DNA from: Aphanomyces cochlioides
Lineage: Eukaryota; Oomycota; Saprolegniomycetes; Saprolegniales; Verrucalvaceae
NCBI GenBank assembly: GCA_019828595.1
Contig: JAHQRK010000009.1
Coordinates: 1,302,001 to 1,366,000 of the forward strand
Reading direction: 5' to 3'
DNA length: 64,000 nucleotides
The notes under the pieces: model-generated
What the model saw: the letters and a program-made list of their open reading frames with translations, nothing else
Told to the model about the DNA's origin: nothing
The model's database searches: none
Program-made: the position numbers and the translations under genes
Shown: piece after piece, positions 22,374 to 33,363 of the stretch
How the letters are laid out: each line of letters starts with the position of its first letter
Numbering within the stretch: the stretch's first letter is position 1

Positions 22374-22521
22374 GTTGCCAAAATAATTGCCAACTTTCCT
22401 TTTTCAATAGTTTCTCCAACTTGCTTTTCTAGGGGTGTGGGGGTTTCTTGACTAGGGTTTAAAGAAAAAAGGGTCGAAGGGTTGAGGGGTGTAGGGGTTA
22501 ATCATTTTGGAAATCAATTTG
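22374..22521. promoter_or_regulatory. Bidirectional promoter with telo-box and G-rich tract, HMCES/WRAP53
   Basis: Only 148 bp separate the two divergent start codons. The region holds a G-rich strand tract (22430-22499) with many GGGG/GGGT runs and, at 22453-22460, TAGGGTTT, the reverse of the AAACCCTA telo-box known from plant promoters and matching the TTTAGGG type of telomere repeat. Confidence 0.6.
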
Positions 22522-23968
22522 ATGTCCACCGAGGAGACACTGGAAGAGGAAGCACAAGCTGTCCCAGAGGTCAAATGGTATGAACATGTCCAAGGAGCCA
22601 CTGCTACCCTCGAAATGACCATTTCGAAACCGTTTGGATCGCATTTCACAAAGGGAGTAAAGGTTTCTCCAGATGGATTGTGCGTATTGAGTAACAGCGA
22701 GGACAATGTCGTGAGACTTTTCGAAGTCGAACCGAGTGTTCAAGAGGTAGAAAATGGATGGGAACCAAAGAGTGACGTACTGCTTGTAGACGACACTTGA
22801 AATGCACGAAGGTGGCACGGTTTACGACTTTCAATGGTATCCATACATGAACTCGGACGATCCTGCTACATGTGTCTTTGCTACCACAAGTCACGCCCAT
22901 CCAATACATCTTTGGGATGCATACACTGGAGAATTACGTGCAAGCTATCGAGCATACGACCACTTGGATGAGCTAACCACAGCGTACTCAGTGGCATTCA
23001 ATACAACAGGGGAAAAACTGTTTTGTGGCTTTGACCGCACGATTCGCTTCTTCGATGTATCCCAGCCAAGTCGAGACTTTTCAACTCGACCATTGAGCAA
23101 AACGAAGAAATCACGTCATGGACAGCGGTATCTCATCTTTTTCAACTTGGATGTATCACTATCTCTGTCGTAGGGGGATTATATCGTCCATCAATTTCAA
23201 TCCAGATCACTCCAAGTAGACATCACCGAAATAACCATGAGACTAATTTTTGCCGTAGGATGTACGCAGCAGGATCTTATGGCGGTTCTACGTGCATTTA
23301 CGACGAAAACACTGGTGAATTGTTCATGGGTTTAGAGGTAATACCGTCTCTCTCCATATCATGAAGTTGAAAATGTGTCAGGGTCACAATGGACAGGGTA
23401 TCACTCAAGTCCAATTTACCCCGGATGGTCGGTACCTCTTGACTGGCGCACGGAAGAACAATGTGATTAACGTTTGGGATATTCGCAACACGATGCAAGT
23501 TCTGCACACGTTCGAGAGAGAAGCTCCAACAAATCAAGTAAGCTTTGACTCACTTCAGCATTGACAACGATGTAGAGAATTACATTTGATATCCACATGG
23601 GCAGTCGCTACGTTATCACCGGCAGTGCTGTACGTTGCTTGATGAATTGGCTCATGTCCTCTGACATGACTAGGACTGTCGTGTTCTCATGTACGATTTA
23701 TTCTCTGGAGAACTCGTGAGCGAGATTCGCGCATTGCCAGGTTGCTTTATCGTTCATGAAATTATTTCAACTCGCTGTAGATTCCGTGAATGGTGTCTCA
23801 TTCTTCCCATATCCTGATGCAGCACGGCTAGCCCTTTGCACAGGACAGAGATCATACGATTTGCCGCAAGATATGGCGGACGATGATGAAATGGCAATCG
23901 GATCAAGCGCTGGTCGCAATTGCATCCAAGTCTATGAGTTCATGCAGAAACCTCATGTCAACCCTTAA
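22522..23968 (+). CDS. WRAP53/TCAB1-like WD40 protein (telomerase Cajal body protein)
   Basis: Eight exons: 22522-22746, 22790-23127, 23174-23215, 23259-23337, 23382-23537, 23576-23629, 23674-23740, 23781-23968; 382 residues. WD-type blades are seen at PDGLCVLSNSEDNVVRLF, DDPATCVFATTSHAHPIHLWD, NTTGEKLFCGFDRTIRFFD, YAAGSYGGSTCIYD, DGRYLLTGARKNNVINVWD and SRYVITGSADCRVLMYD. The GTVYDFQWYPYM and ATTSHAHPIHLWDAYTG segments are characteristic of WRAP53 and its fungal relative Swt21. The family binds CAB-box RNAs and delivers telomerase RNA to telomeres. The short acidic N-terminus resembles simpler eukaryote versions. Confidence 0.85.
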
Positions 23969-24160
23969 GTTAACCCTTTCGGAAGCTATAGAAATATGCT
24001 GAGCAAGCACTGAGAGCAAAAGACACAAATGTCAAATTCATCGGACAGAATTGACCAATCAAAGTCGAAAGTTAGGATAGATTACCTGTAAAAATTAATA
24101 TTTTGATTTCCTGTGAAATAAAATACCTCACTCAAACCACTGATCTCCACTAGCGCAACG

Positions 24161-24739
24161 ATGGTGTCCATCCGCAATGCGACGGTACTTTCCATGGATC
24201 TTCGCGGGCTTCTGACGACCATGAACATGCAATAGGTCCCAGATTTGCTGGCCATGCAGAATGCCAACTTGTGGTGCTTGCCTGAGAACTACCAGATGAA
24301 ATACTACTTCTACCATATCATGACATGGCCACAATTGCTCTATGTGGCTGAGGATCATCACGGCAAGATTGTCGGCTATGTGTTGGCGAAAATGGAAGAA
24401 GACGCCACGGTGCCGCATGGACACATTACGTCGCTCGCTGTGTTGCGAACGCACCGCAAATGCGGCATTGCGACCAAGCTCATGAAGGCTGCGCAACGTG
24501 CGATGGTGGAAAACTTCAAAGCAGAATACGTCTCGCTGCATGTGCGCGAAGGCAACTTTGCCGCGTTCCATTTGTACCGCAAGACGCTCGAATACCAAGT
24601 GTATGACATTGAAAAGGGCTACTACGCTGACGGCGAAGACGCCTACGATATGCGTTTGCCATTCACGGAAAAGTGTAACACGGCGATGGCGGCCAATGTG
24701 GCCAAGTGGAACAAATATTTGGCAGAACAAGGCAAGTAG
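24161..24739 (+). CDS. NAA10: N-alpha-acetyltransferase catalytic subunit NAA10 (ARD1)
   Basis: Exon 24161-24184 encodes only eight residues (MVSIRNAT); after a 51-nt intron exon 24236-24739 gives the rest, 175 residues in all. The sequence reads very close to ARD1: [19 protein letters not shown] N-terminal motif, [24 protein letters not shown], the acetyl-CoA-binding [13 protein letters not shown], and [11 protein letters not shown]. This is the catalytic GNAT of the NatA complex, which acetylates Ser, Ala, Thr and similar N-termini on ribosomes. The tail after the GNAT fold is short compared with human NAA10 (235 residues). It converges on the UBR1-type gene with 13 bp between stops. Confidence 0.92.
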
Positions 24740-24752
24740 AGGCTACGTCTGT

Positions 24753-27700
24753 TTAGTAGTAATGCACACGAATATACTGCTCGGACGTCCGGCGGTTCTT
24801 GGACACCTCGGACGCAATCGAGTGCGAAAACACGAGTTGCATCAAGGCCAGATATCGATTCGGTCGCAGGAAGAGCGGACGGCCGCGACGAACGTTGTGG
24901 TCTTCTTCGCCAAATTCATCCACGTATGGCGATGGAAAGAAACATGATCGACCGGCTGTGCTGACCAAGAGCATCTGACACTGGCGAATGAGGAAGAACG
25001 CGCCTTGGCCACAGCCACAAGTCGGCACGTGCTGGGAGCAAGCGCCGCGCTGTCGCCTCTTGCAGCATTCTGTACCGCCACAAACAACATCTCCACATAG
25101 CAAACAAATAGCAGGAGCTTCTTGGATCACGCCTGTCGTGACGCAAACCACGACGGATGCCACTTGCGAGTAGAAGTCCGTGTACACAGGGGCGAATCGG
25201 ATGATGGGGACGTGGGCAGCCCAGAGGGACGAGTCTTTGTTCACCAGAAGACTCAATGGCGGCACTTTCGCAGCGCGGCTTGCAATCTGGAGCATCTGCG
25301 TCGCCCATGGGGAGCCTGGTTGCAGCAATGTGATCGGATCTGGGACGCCAAGTTGGCCGCAGTGTTGCTTAAAGTCAGTCGAGAGACGCAACGTCGAGCA
25401 GAAATTCAAGTACATGGCAGAATCTGGGTCGTTCCAGCCGCGAAAGATTGCGCGGACCAAAAGCATCGATTTGCGAAGGAATTCATTGCAATTGGCCTCA
25501 AAGAGTCCATTCAAGATCGCGCCTGACGGAGCGTCGGCTGAAATGGAGAGACCGGCGGCTTGGGCGAACTGGTCGCGAAGAAGAGCATACGGCGTCGCAT
25601 TGTCCACTTCACCAGTTTCCAGACGATGTGGCGGCAGAGGTTGCATCGTCTGGAGGAGCACTTGGGTCATGTGCAGCGCACAAAAGAGGCGAATCGTCCA
25701 GAGCATGTCAGATTTCTCCTTCAGGCAGCTGCAGATGACGAGGAGCACGCTGAACAGATCATGCTCAAAGAGCGACAGGCCCATGAAGAAAAGCGACGGA
25801 TCAGCATCGGCAAAGTTGGCTTCGACAGCCAGAGGAAGATAATGCCAGTAGTCGTCGGCCGTCGCAAAGACTTGGCGAAGTTGAGTGAGCACCATAAAGA
25901 TCGCGTGGAGTTTCGTGTCGTCGCGGGGACCAAATGGATCGATGAGCGCTTCTGCATCGCTTGAAAACTGTCGGCCAAAGCGAGCGGCGAGCGGAATTTC
26001 GCCCGTCGTATTGAGCACCAAGTGACACATCGCAGCAGAGAAGCCTTGCAATTGACTCATATGGAAAACGTTGGCGACGGTGCGGAGCAAGAGCTGGGAA
26101 AGCTCTTTCGGCTTCTCCAAAAGTTCGTCTGTGCCGCGGACACTCGGCGGGAAGAACGATTCCGCAAAGGACTGAATCGCGTCAGGCTGGGCATTGGCGT
26201 CTTGTGGTTCCTACAAGAACGCAGTCATGAACCCAGTCAGGTCTTGTTTCGTACCGAGTAACGAGCGCGGATGTGGCTTGGCAATGTTTGAGTGAGCCAG
26301 TCTGTCAGAGCATCAGGGTCCAAGGCGCGCTGAAAGAAGTGCTCCATCTTCGCCGCGGCGCTAGCTGGAAACGTAACGTGGGGAAGACACGTGCTGCAGA
26401 GAGCTTTGCAAAGTGGACAGAGGAATTCGCCCGCTGCGGGATCGAAAGCTATAGTGCTGTGCGCCATACCAAGCTGTATTTCACGACGCATCGTCGCCGT
26501 GTATTGCTCAATGCACGATAAATGCACGGCATGGCCGCAAAGCTGGACATGCATCGTGTCGCCACGCTCCATGGGCTCAACCCCAGTCGACCTAGCCACA
26601 CCATAGCAACAACTTCGATAGAATAGACCTACTTGAACCGGAATGGCGTCTTCTGGAGAAGCCCAACATACATGACTGGGTCGTCTTTCTTGACAAGGGC
26701 ACAGATGATACATTCAGGACAACTTGGGGCATTGTCACCTTCGTCCGTGTCCATTTCATCGTCTTCATCTTCCAACTGTGCGGCAAAACTCGACTGTTGC
26801 TTCATCATTTTTGCCATCGCTTCTTGTTGTCGTTTCTTCTGTAGTTCACGGCGCGCGGCAGCATCCAACGGCGCATTCGACGTTTCTTCCTTCTTTGGAA
26901 AGACTTCTTCCTCCAAGAACGACGCCACCGTAGGATCAAACGCCATATAGGCTTTCAGGACAAACAAAATCGCCGACCATTGCGGTTTGTGCGACGCCTC
27001 GGCTTGCGATTTGTACTGTTGGGCGCGTTTCGTCAAGTGGACGAGAATACTCTGGTCATGAATTGCCGTCGGTCTACAAAAACTCAATCAAATTCTATCC
27101 AAGCCAATGGCGCAACCTAACGTACCCCGCCGAGTCGACCTTTTGTCGCTTGCTTCCGTCCTTATCGCCGTCGCTTTCTGTCGGGCCTTTGCAAATTTGA
27201 TCTCGAATAAATGGCGTCAACGATGAGTCCATGTCGGCCATGTACAACTGCACGGTCAAAATATGGAGAATGCGAGAGAGAACATTTTCATCACCTTGGA
27301 TAAGTCCGTCGTTCAAGCAAGCGCGGATAAAGTCAAACACTTCCGCCTCGACGAGAACTTTACGGCACTCGAGAAACTGAGGATGACCATTTGGCATTTG
27401 ATACACCGTCGGGATCAACTCTTTTTCGGGTGTCCACTGCTTGAAGACGACGTCCTGGCGAGCGACTTGTGCTTCCACGTGGTTGACAGGCGAGACGTGA
27501 AAGTACGACGGGTCGTATTCCTTGTAGAACTGCGACTTGAGTGCAAACTTAGACGGCGCCATGTCTTGGTTGGACGACGTCTGGAGGTCGGCGATTTCTT
27601 GGAGCAAATTTATCAACTCGCGATTCTTCGTGTCGTCGTTAATGAGCTCCAAGCCAGGATTGCAGTAAATGGGATTCGTCTGTTCGCGGAGATGGGAAAA

Positions 27701-30031
27701 CACATGCGGCTTGACCATGATCATGTGGAGCACATCGCGACGTAGATATTCTGTAATCGACTGATTTGGCGCTGGGGGAAGTTCCAATGCGATCCAGAGC
27801 AGCTTTAGCAGACATTCCGCCACGTAGAGCGCTCGTTTCTCCATGGAAACCTTATTGAGCCACGAATCGCCCTTGGCCAAGTAGGGAACGATATCGTAGC
27901 GGTCAAAGAAGACGGAAACAAACTTGGTCGGGCCAAGGAGCAAGAGGCAGAATTGAATCGTCGTCAAATCCAAATCACGGAACGACAGATTCGAGCTGAG
28001 GCTGTAATAGCTAGTCACCTGGCGTACCATCATGTCCTTGCCATTGCGCACCCACATGTTGGATGCGACTTGGGACGAAAGAACAAAAGATCGAAGTGGA
28101 AATTCCAGCAACGCGTCAATCAGCGCAGACTTTTGGGCCATGCGGCTCTTGACGGGGACAAATAAGTCACGATGTAGCATTTCCAACACGAAGCGGCCCC
28201 ACGCTTGATTCAACGGGTAATGGAACGACACGGGCATGGACGCCAAGGAATACGACACAAAACCCTTGGGGTTGTAGGTAAGACCAGCGGCGGTGGAAAA
28301 ATCATTCAGCGCTTTGTAGAACGCGTCAAACAAAGTCCATAGCACCGACTCGTCAAATTGCTGCGATCGAAGCGATTTGTACATGTTGGGCAGGACGTAG
28401 CCGTCCAAATGCATGCACAGCGTGAACGATGCAATCCAAGCGCTATTGTCTTCACGCTCCACGTGTGGACGATGCTCTGGCACGCGCGACTGCAGATTAA
28501 TGTGCGATGTGTCTTTGAGCACGTCCATGAAGCATGACGCGTAAGATTCGGCAAACTTGACCGACATGTTGGGAATCATCAGCAGATGATTCACGTCTTG
28601 GAGAAGCGGGTAGTAGCGGCGGTATTTAATGGCCATGTGTGCCGCATTGTACACCGATCGCGTGTCATTTTCAATGCGAACGACGGCGAGACTCATTGCT
28701 TCTTGCAGCGTCGTCAGCACAGTGTCCCAGAGCCCAAATTCCGTTTCGAGTTGGTAGACAATCGACGGTGTCGTGAAGATTTGGACGCCGAGGCCAAATA
28801 TATTTTCGCGCTCCGTGCCAATGCCGCAGAAATATTGCATCATAAGCCGTGAGTAGACGCGGGCATAGAGAGGCGCGAATTGCATCTTTAATTCCTTCGA
28901 TCCCATGATCGCCAAGTATAATTGCTTCATGCCTTTGACTAATTCCTTCTTGAGATGTGGCGTCGATTGCAGTAAGAGTGCAAGCGGTATGCGGTCGAAT
29001 TTGTACACTGCGCTCGACGTTTTACGAAAAAGTTGGTCAAAGAGGATGGACTGCACGCTGGTCGAGACGGCAAAGATCGAGACGAGGTAGTTGAACACAT
29101 CGTTCCATGCCTTTTCATACTTGATGTGGTCGTTGTCAACGACGGAAGCAAACCAAGTGGCTTCTTTCATTTGGCGCATCCAGCCGAGCGCATCCGCCAG
29201 CGTTTGATTTTCCTTGAGCATGCCACTACCTTTTCCGTCCACGGAGTGGGTAAATTCCTCAGCGAATTGGAGAGGGAAGTTCTTGGCGACCAAGCAATTG
29301 ACCAAGTCTTCATCCGTGTGTACGTCGTCGTTGGAAATACGAGCGTGGAAAATCTTGGGGTTGGGCTCGCCCGGATGTTTAATTAGGTGATGTCGCTTCT
29401 TCGCTTCGCCAATCTCGGCAACTTTAAAATCGTCGAAGGAATCGATGGAATGCTGGGCGACGAACGTGATAAAACGGACAAACTCGGCGATCACGGATCG
29501 GATGATACGATCGAACGGAGCTGGAAGCTCCATTTTGTGGTCCGACTCTGCGCTACCAGTATGATCTTTGCAAAAGCCTTCTGGTTTCCAGGCTTCGACG
29601 TCCCCACAATCGCACATTCCGCCGGGCGCTGTCCTGTGGAAAAAGACTTCGTGGCCTTCATGATTTGAGTTTTGAAAGCACGTCTGGCAAAGGACACATG
29701 TGTCGTCGGCTTGACAAGTTCGACAATTCCACGCAATGTCGTTGTTCTTGAACATGTATCCGCACACGCCGCTCTTTGGAGTTAATCGATCGTGTTGTGC
29801 ATGTAAATCTCGGAGGAATTGATCCACACGTTGATAGCGCGAGTCGCCTAGGATTCGAATCGCTGCTGCTAAAATGGCTTCCACGAACAGCTTGAGATCT
29901 TCCGGTCGATGCCCATTCTCCAGTAGTTGAAGCATCCATCCCTCTGGCAAGATTTGATCATCTGTCGACCCTTTCTTGAGCTCTTGCTCGACGTACACTC
30001 CTAATCCCATCGGAGTTGTCCATTGTGCCAT
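24753..30031 (-). CDS. UBR1/UBR2-type N-recognin E3 ubiquitin ligase
   Basis: Four exons, 30031-27126, 27073-26633, 26591-26255 and 26210-24753, with introns of 52, 41 and 44 nt, give 1713 residues (animal UBR1 about 1750). Domains in order: UBR box near residues 85-160, with CGYMFKNNDIAWNCRTC and GGMCDCGDVEAW; a ClpS-like N-domain with ISNDDVHTDEDLV and HSVDGKG; long helical scaffold; an acidic insert; a RING-H2 with CPECIICALV, CGHAVHLSC and FLCPLCK; and the C-terminal zinc-rich autoinhibitory domain with CLLCGDVVC, CSQH and FFPSPYVDEFGEED. Both type 1 (basic) and type 2 (hydrophobic) N-degron pockets therefore seem present. It marks proteins with destabilising N-termini for the proteasome. 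Confidence 0.92.
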
Positions 30032-30141
30032 GGTTTCCTTGTTCCAGCGTTGAAATGCGTCCCTCGCTTTGTTAGCCTTTAAATAGTGTCAATATTTTAG
30101 TCCCGAAAATTAGTAATTTAATACTACTCTGTTCCGAAATA

Positions 30142-30799
30142 CTACTCTGGTCCGAAATAATTGCTACAATTACATTCTCGGCAGAATTTTTTTTCAAAAA
30201 TCATCGAAATATTCAACGCTGATTGGCTCAGTAAACAGCTTAGGATCTCCTCTTTGATTGGTTAATTTGTGGAAACTACAATCCCTCTCCGTTGGCGATA
30301 TGGTGTGTCAAAGTTGACCGACCAGGCGGATCGATCACATTTTTTTCGCTGTGGGTTCACTGTAGGAATTGAGCCCAATTTAATTACATATCTAGATTCA
30401 ACATCAAAGATAGATGGTGTTAACATAGCAACACTGCTGGTTCTTGGTGTATAGCCCGGTTGCAGGTCGTCAGAAGGCTGGAACCTATCAAACCTAGAGA
30501 TGACTGTCAAACATAGCGCTCTCGCGATGAGAGCCGCCAATAGCCACACCTGACATGCGCTATAACATAACTGACATTATACTGACGTTAGACTTCGCTA
30601 TTTCTGTTCTGGGCAAGCAAGATGAACACAGAGAGACCTGTGTCATCGGGACATCAGTGCTGTTTGAATAAAAATATTGGACATCCTGTGAAATTTTATA
30701 TACGTTTTTGAGGTTGTATACAAAAACCCATATATCCTCATATCCGGACATACTCAAATCAAGATAAAACAGTGCAGCATTTTTTGCGGACCAGAGTAG
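30142..30799. mobile_element. mariner-type MITE, TA flanked
   Basis: CTACTCTGGTCCG at 30142-30154 is inverted as CGGACCAGAGTAG at 30787-30799, with TA directly outside both ends. The 658-bp element has no coding capacity. An extra degenerate copy of the left end (TACTACTCTGTTCCG) lies just upstream at 30122-30136. CCAAT-type motifs at about 30219 and 30256 lie inside it. Confidence 0.75.
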
Positions 30800-32625
30800 T
30801 AATTGCTACGGTTGTGTTTGGATTGGCGGAATTTTTCTAATTGCACTTGCATCGAGCAAATGATTGGTTGATGAAACAGCGCAAACTCTTGGCTTCGATT
30901 GGCTGTGTTTTGACCGCGCCAATTCGATTTGTGTCAGGAGATTTATGGCTCCAAAGTGAGCAATCTCGAATTCAGAGAGTCTTTTTGTTTCGCCAGAGGA
31001 CCATTAACGGTTTCTACATCTCACAAGCATATTATCCTTGGTCCCTGTCGACCTGCACGTGTTCTCGTCCATTCAATGCCCGCCAACTCGTCTGCCGTAC
31101 AAGAACAGTTGAAGAGAAACCTCACAGGCGAGGAGAGATTGAAAGCCCATGAAATGCTGCTCAGCGCCATGGTGGATGGGCGACTTCCGTATGGAGCAGT
31201 GTCTGAGACTGCCAGCTACTTCAACCGCCACCGGACAACCATATCTCGCTTTTGGTCTCGTGCAAAGAGGTCTTTGCTTCGCGGCGATCTCGTCACCGAC
31301 ATAGCGGCGATAAAAAGAGGTAATAACCTTTCAAATATAATATTTTGACGTTAAATATTGATTTCGATGGATATCAGTTCTAAGAGGTACTCTACTTTAG
31401 GAAACTCAGGTCGACCACGTCAACGAACTGCTGAGGCGATCGAAGTTGCGATCAAGCAAGTCAAACATCAAGACCGTCAAACACTGCGCACTCTCGCTGC
31501 AAACTGTCACATTCCCATGACGACCATTGTGAGACATATGAAGGAAACGAAGAAACTGAAGGCAAGATCAAGCATCATCAAGCCGACATTGACTGACGCC
31601 AACAAGATGCAACGCCTCCGCTTTTCTCTGGGTTTTCTTCGACCTGGGCCGATCGGAACCCATTCTTTTGCCGATATGCACAATGTCGTACATATCGACG
31701 AGAAGTGGTTTTGGTTGGCCAAGGTCAAGAACAAGTGCTACGTCTACGAGGACGAGGAGCTCGCCCTGCGTACCGCCAAGTCCAAGTCGTTTGTCACCAA
31801 GGTGATGTTTTTAGCGGCAGTGGCCCGTCCTCGTTACGACGCCCACACAAGACGTGTCTTCGACGGAAAGCTCGGCATTTGGTCGTTCGTTCAGCGTCTT
31901 CCAGCTGTGCGGAACAGCAAGAATCGTCCAAGGGGGACCATGGTCACGACCCCACAAAATGTCGACTCTACCGTGTATCTGAAGTCCATTTACGAGAACG
32001 TGCTACCAGCAATCATATCCAAATTTCCCCGCGCTTCCTTGCGGACTGGTGTGGTGATCCAGCAAGACAATGCTGGTCCCCACAAATGCTTGTCAACTGA
32101 TGTGTTGCAGTTGAGAGGTGTGCAGAATATCACCGTGTCAAACCAACCCCCCAACAGTCCAGATTTCAATGTTCTCGACTTAGGATTTTTTAACGCTATT
32201 CAGAGTTTACAGCACCAAAAGAGTATGCGTTCGATAGAACTCATTGGTGCTGTGGAAGATGCTTTTATTGAGTTGCCAGTAAATACTCTGGCAAAGACAT
32301 TTGTGACCTTGCAAAAGGTTCTGGAATGCTCCTTGGACGTGCATGGCGGTAATAACTTCAAGATTCCTCACATGAGCAAGGACGCATTGATTGGAGATCT
32401 ATCAACGTTTAATGTTCAGTGCTCGCCCGCGATCTACTCCAGTGCCATTCACCATCTCAATTCCCATGATCAAGTAGGGTAATAATAAAATACTTGTTTG
32501 ATTTTAATTCATCGGCAGTTTATGAAATTTGAAGGTTCAATACAAAAAGCAAGATATTTCGTGACATTTACGTATACTTTATTCAAGTATAAACATCGTA
32601 GCATTCTTTTTGGATCAGACTAGTA
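30800..32625 (+). mobile_element. mariner element carrying an intact transposase
   Basis: The right terminus, ending TTGGATCAGACTAG at 32610-32623 followed by TA, is an imperfect relative of the ends of the adjacent MITE (30142-30799). The left terminus is not clean: the sequence after 30801 (ATTGCTACGG) matches what follows the left end of the MITE, so the MITE or a sister copy appears to have landed in the left end. It encodes the transposase at 31076-32482. Confidence 0.65.
31076..32482 (+). CDS. mariner-family transposase, frame intact
   Basis: Exons 31076-31319 and 31401-32482 with an 81-nt intron give 441 uninterrupted residues. Two helix-turn-helix regions lie in the N-terminal third (RTTISRFWSRAK and TTIVRHMK). 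The catalytic triad is Asp in HIDEKWFWL, Asp in VIQQDNAGPH and Asp in NSPDFNVLDLGFF, the last about 37 residues after the second. The NSPDxNxxDLGFF block resembles plant and oomycete mariner transposases (DD37-39D type). An undamaged frame in a transposon suggests recent activity or selection. Confidence 0.88.
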
Positions 32626-32718
32626 TTGTGCTTTCGATTCGAAATTCCAATCGCGCAGCGATTAAGTCGAAATCGCAAATCGATTCATGTGTGTTTTGAG
32701 CGTGTGTTTCGGTGTATT

Positions 32719-32785
32719 TTCCCTGATTTTAGTATGTACTAATCAAAATTAGTAGTCTGTAGTACCTACTCGATTCTTCCTTGTC
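32719..32785 (+). repeat. 67-bp repeat A, left copy
   Basis: Bases 32719-32785 match the reverse complement of 36554-36620 with one mismatch. It contains an internal palindrome around CTAATCAAAATTAG. In the left copy it is followed by the RBMX2 fragment, in the right copy it abuts repeat C. Confidence 0.9.
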
Positions 32786-32900
32786 GTATTTGTTTGCGAG
32801 TTCTTTGCCTTCATAAGCATGACCAGGTTGCCCACGCAATTCAGCATCGTCGTCCAGGACACCATCGTCGTCTTCTTTGTCCCGCAACTCCTTGGGTAAC
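32782..32900 (-). pseudogene. 119-bp identical inverted fragment of the RBMX2 gene
   Basis: The reverse complement of this stretch is identical to 37760-37878 inside the RBMX2 coding exon, 4.9 kb away. It overlaps repeat A by 4 bp (TGTC) and repeat C by 2 bp (AC), which are microhomologies at both junctions. Too short to code for a domain; it includes part of the region after the RRM. Confidence 0.95.
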
Positions 32901-33363
32901 AGATTTTGTCGTTTCCCTGATTGAAAGAAAACGACGCCCTATGGGACCATTGAAGCGTAAAGCCAAAGACGTGCAAGAAGACAGTGAGCGAGGAGATTCG
33001 GTTCTCATGCAGAGAATTCATTCTTCGTCTAGGGCTCAGTATGAAGCCATTAAACGTAGGCTTGCTTCTTGGATCGGAACAAACCATCCCAGATGCGTGA
33101 AATCTGGCAACATTCTTTTACCACTACCTGTCGATGTATGCAAGCAGTTTTTGGCTTACTCAAGTGTAAACGTGACCCAAATGGCTCCGTACTCCTGCCC
33201 GAGCAGCCCAACTCATTCTCGACCATTAATGGGATCAAAAGCGCAATCAAATACATTTACAAAGAAGCAAAATGCAAAATGGATGAGGATTTAGACGACA
33301 TGATGAAAGGTAGATGTCAAAGTTGAGTTATCATATTGATTAATGTAGATTTTGCCAGTGGAT
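32899..33363 (+). repeat. 465-bp repeat C, left arm of a large inverted repeat
   Basis: This arm matches the reverse complement of 36619-37083 over its full 465 bp; I noticed one mismatch (GTTTCC against GTTGCC). It contains the start of the Crypton reading frame and its first introns. Beyond 33363 the two copies diverge. Confidence 0.93.

Noticed and set aside
33150..33210. Frameshift in the N-terminal part of the Crypton gene (present in both arms)
   Set aside because: A 44-nt GT-AG intron (33165-33208) restores the frame, so a mutation need not be assumed; it is listed as an optional intron.
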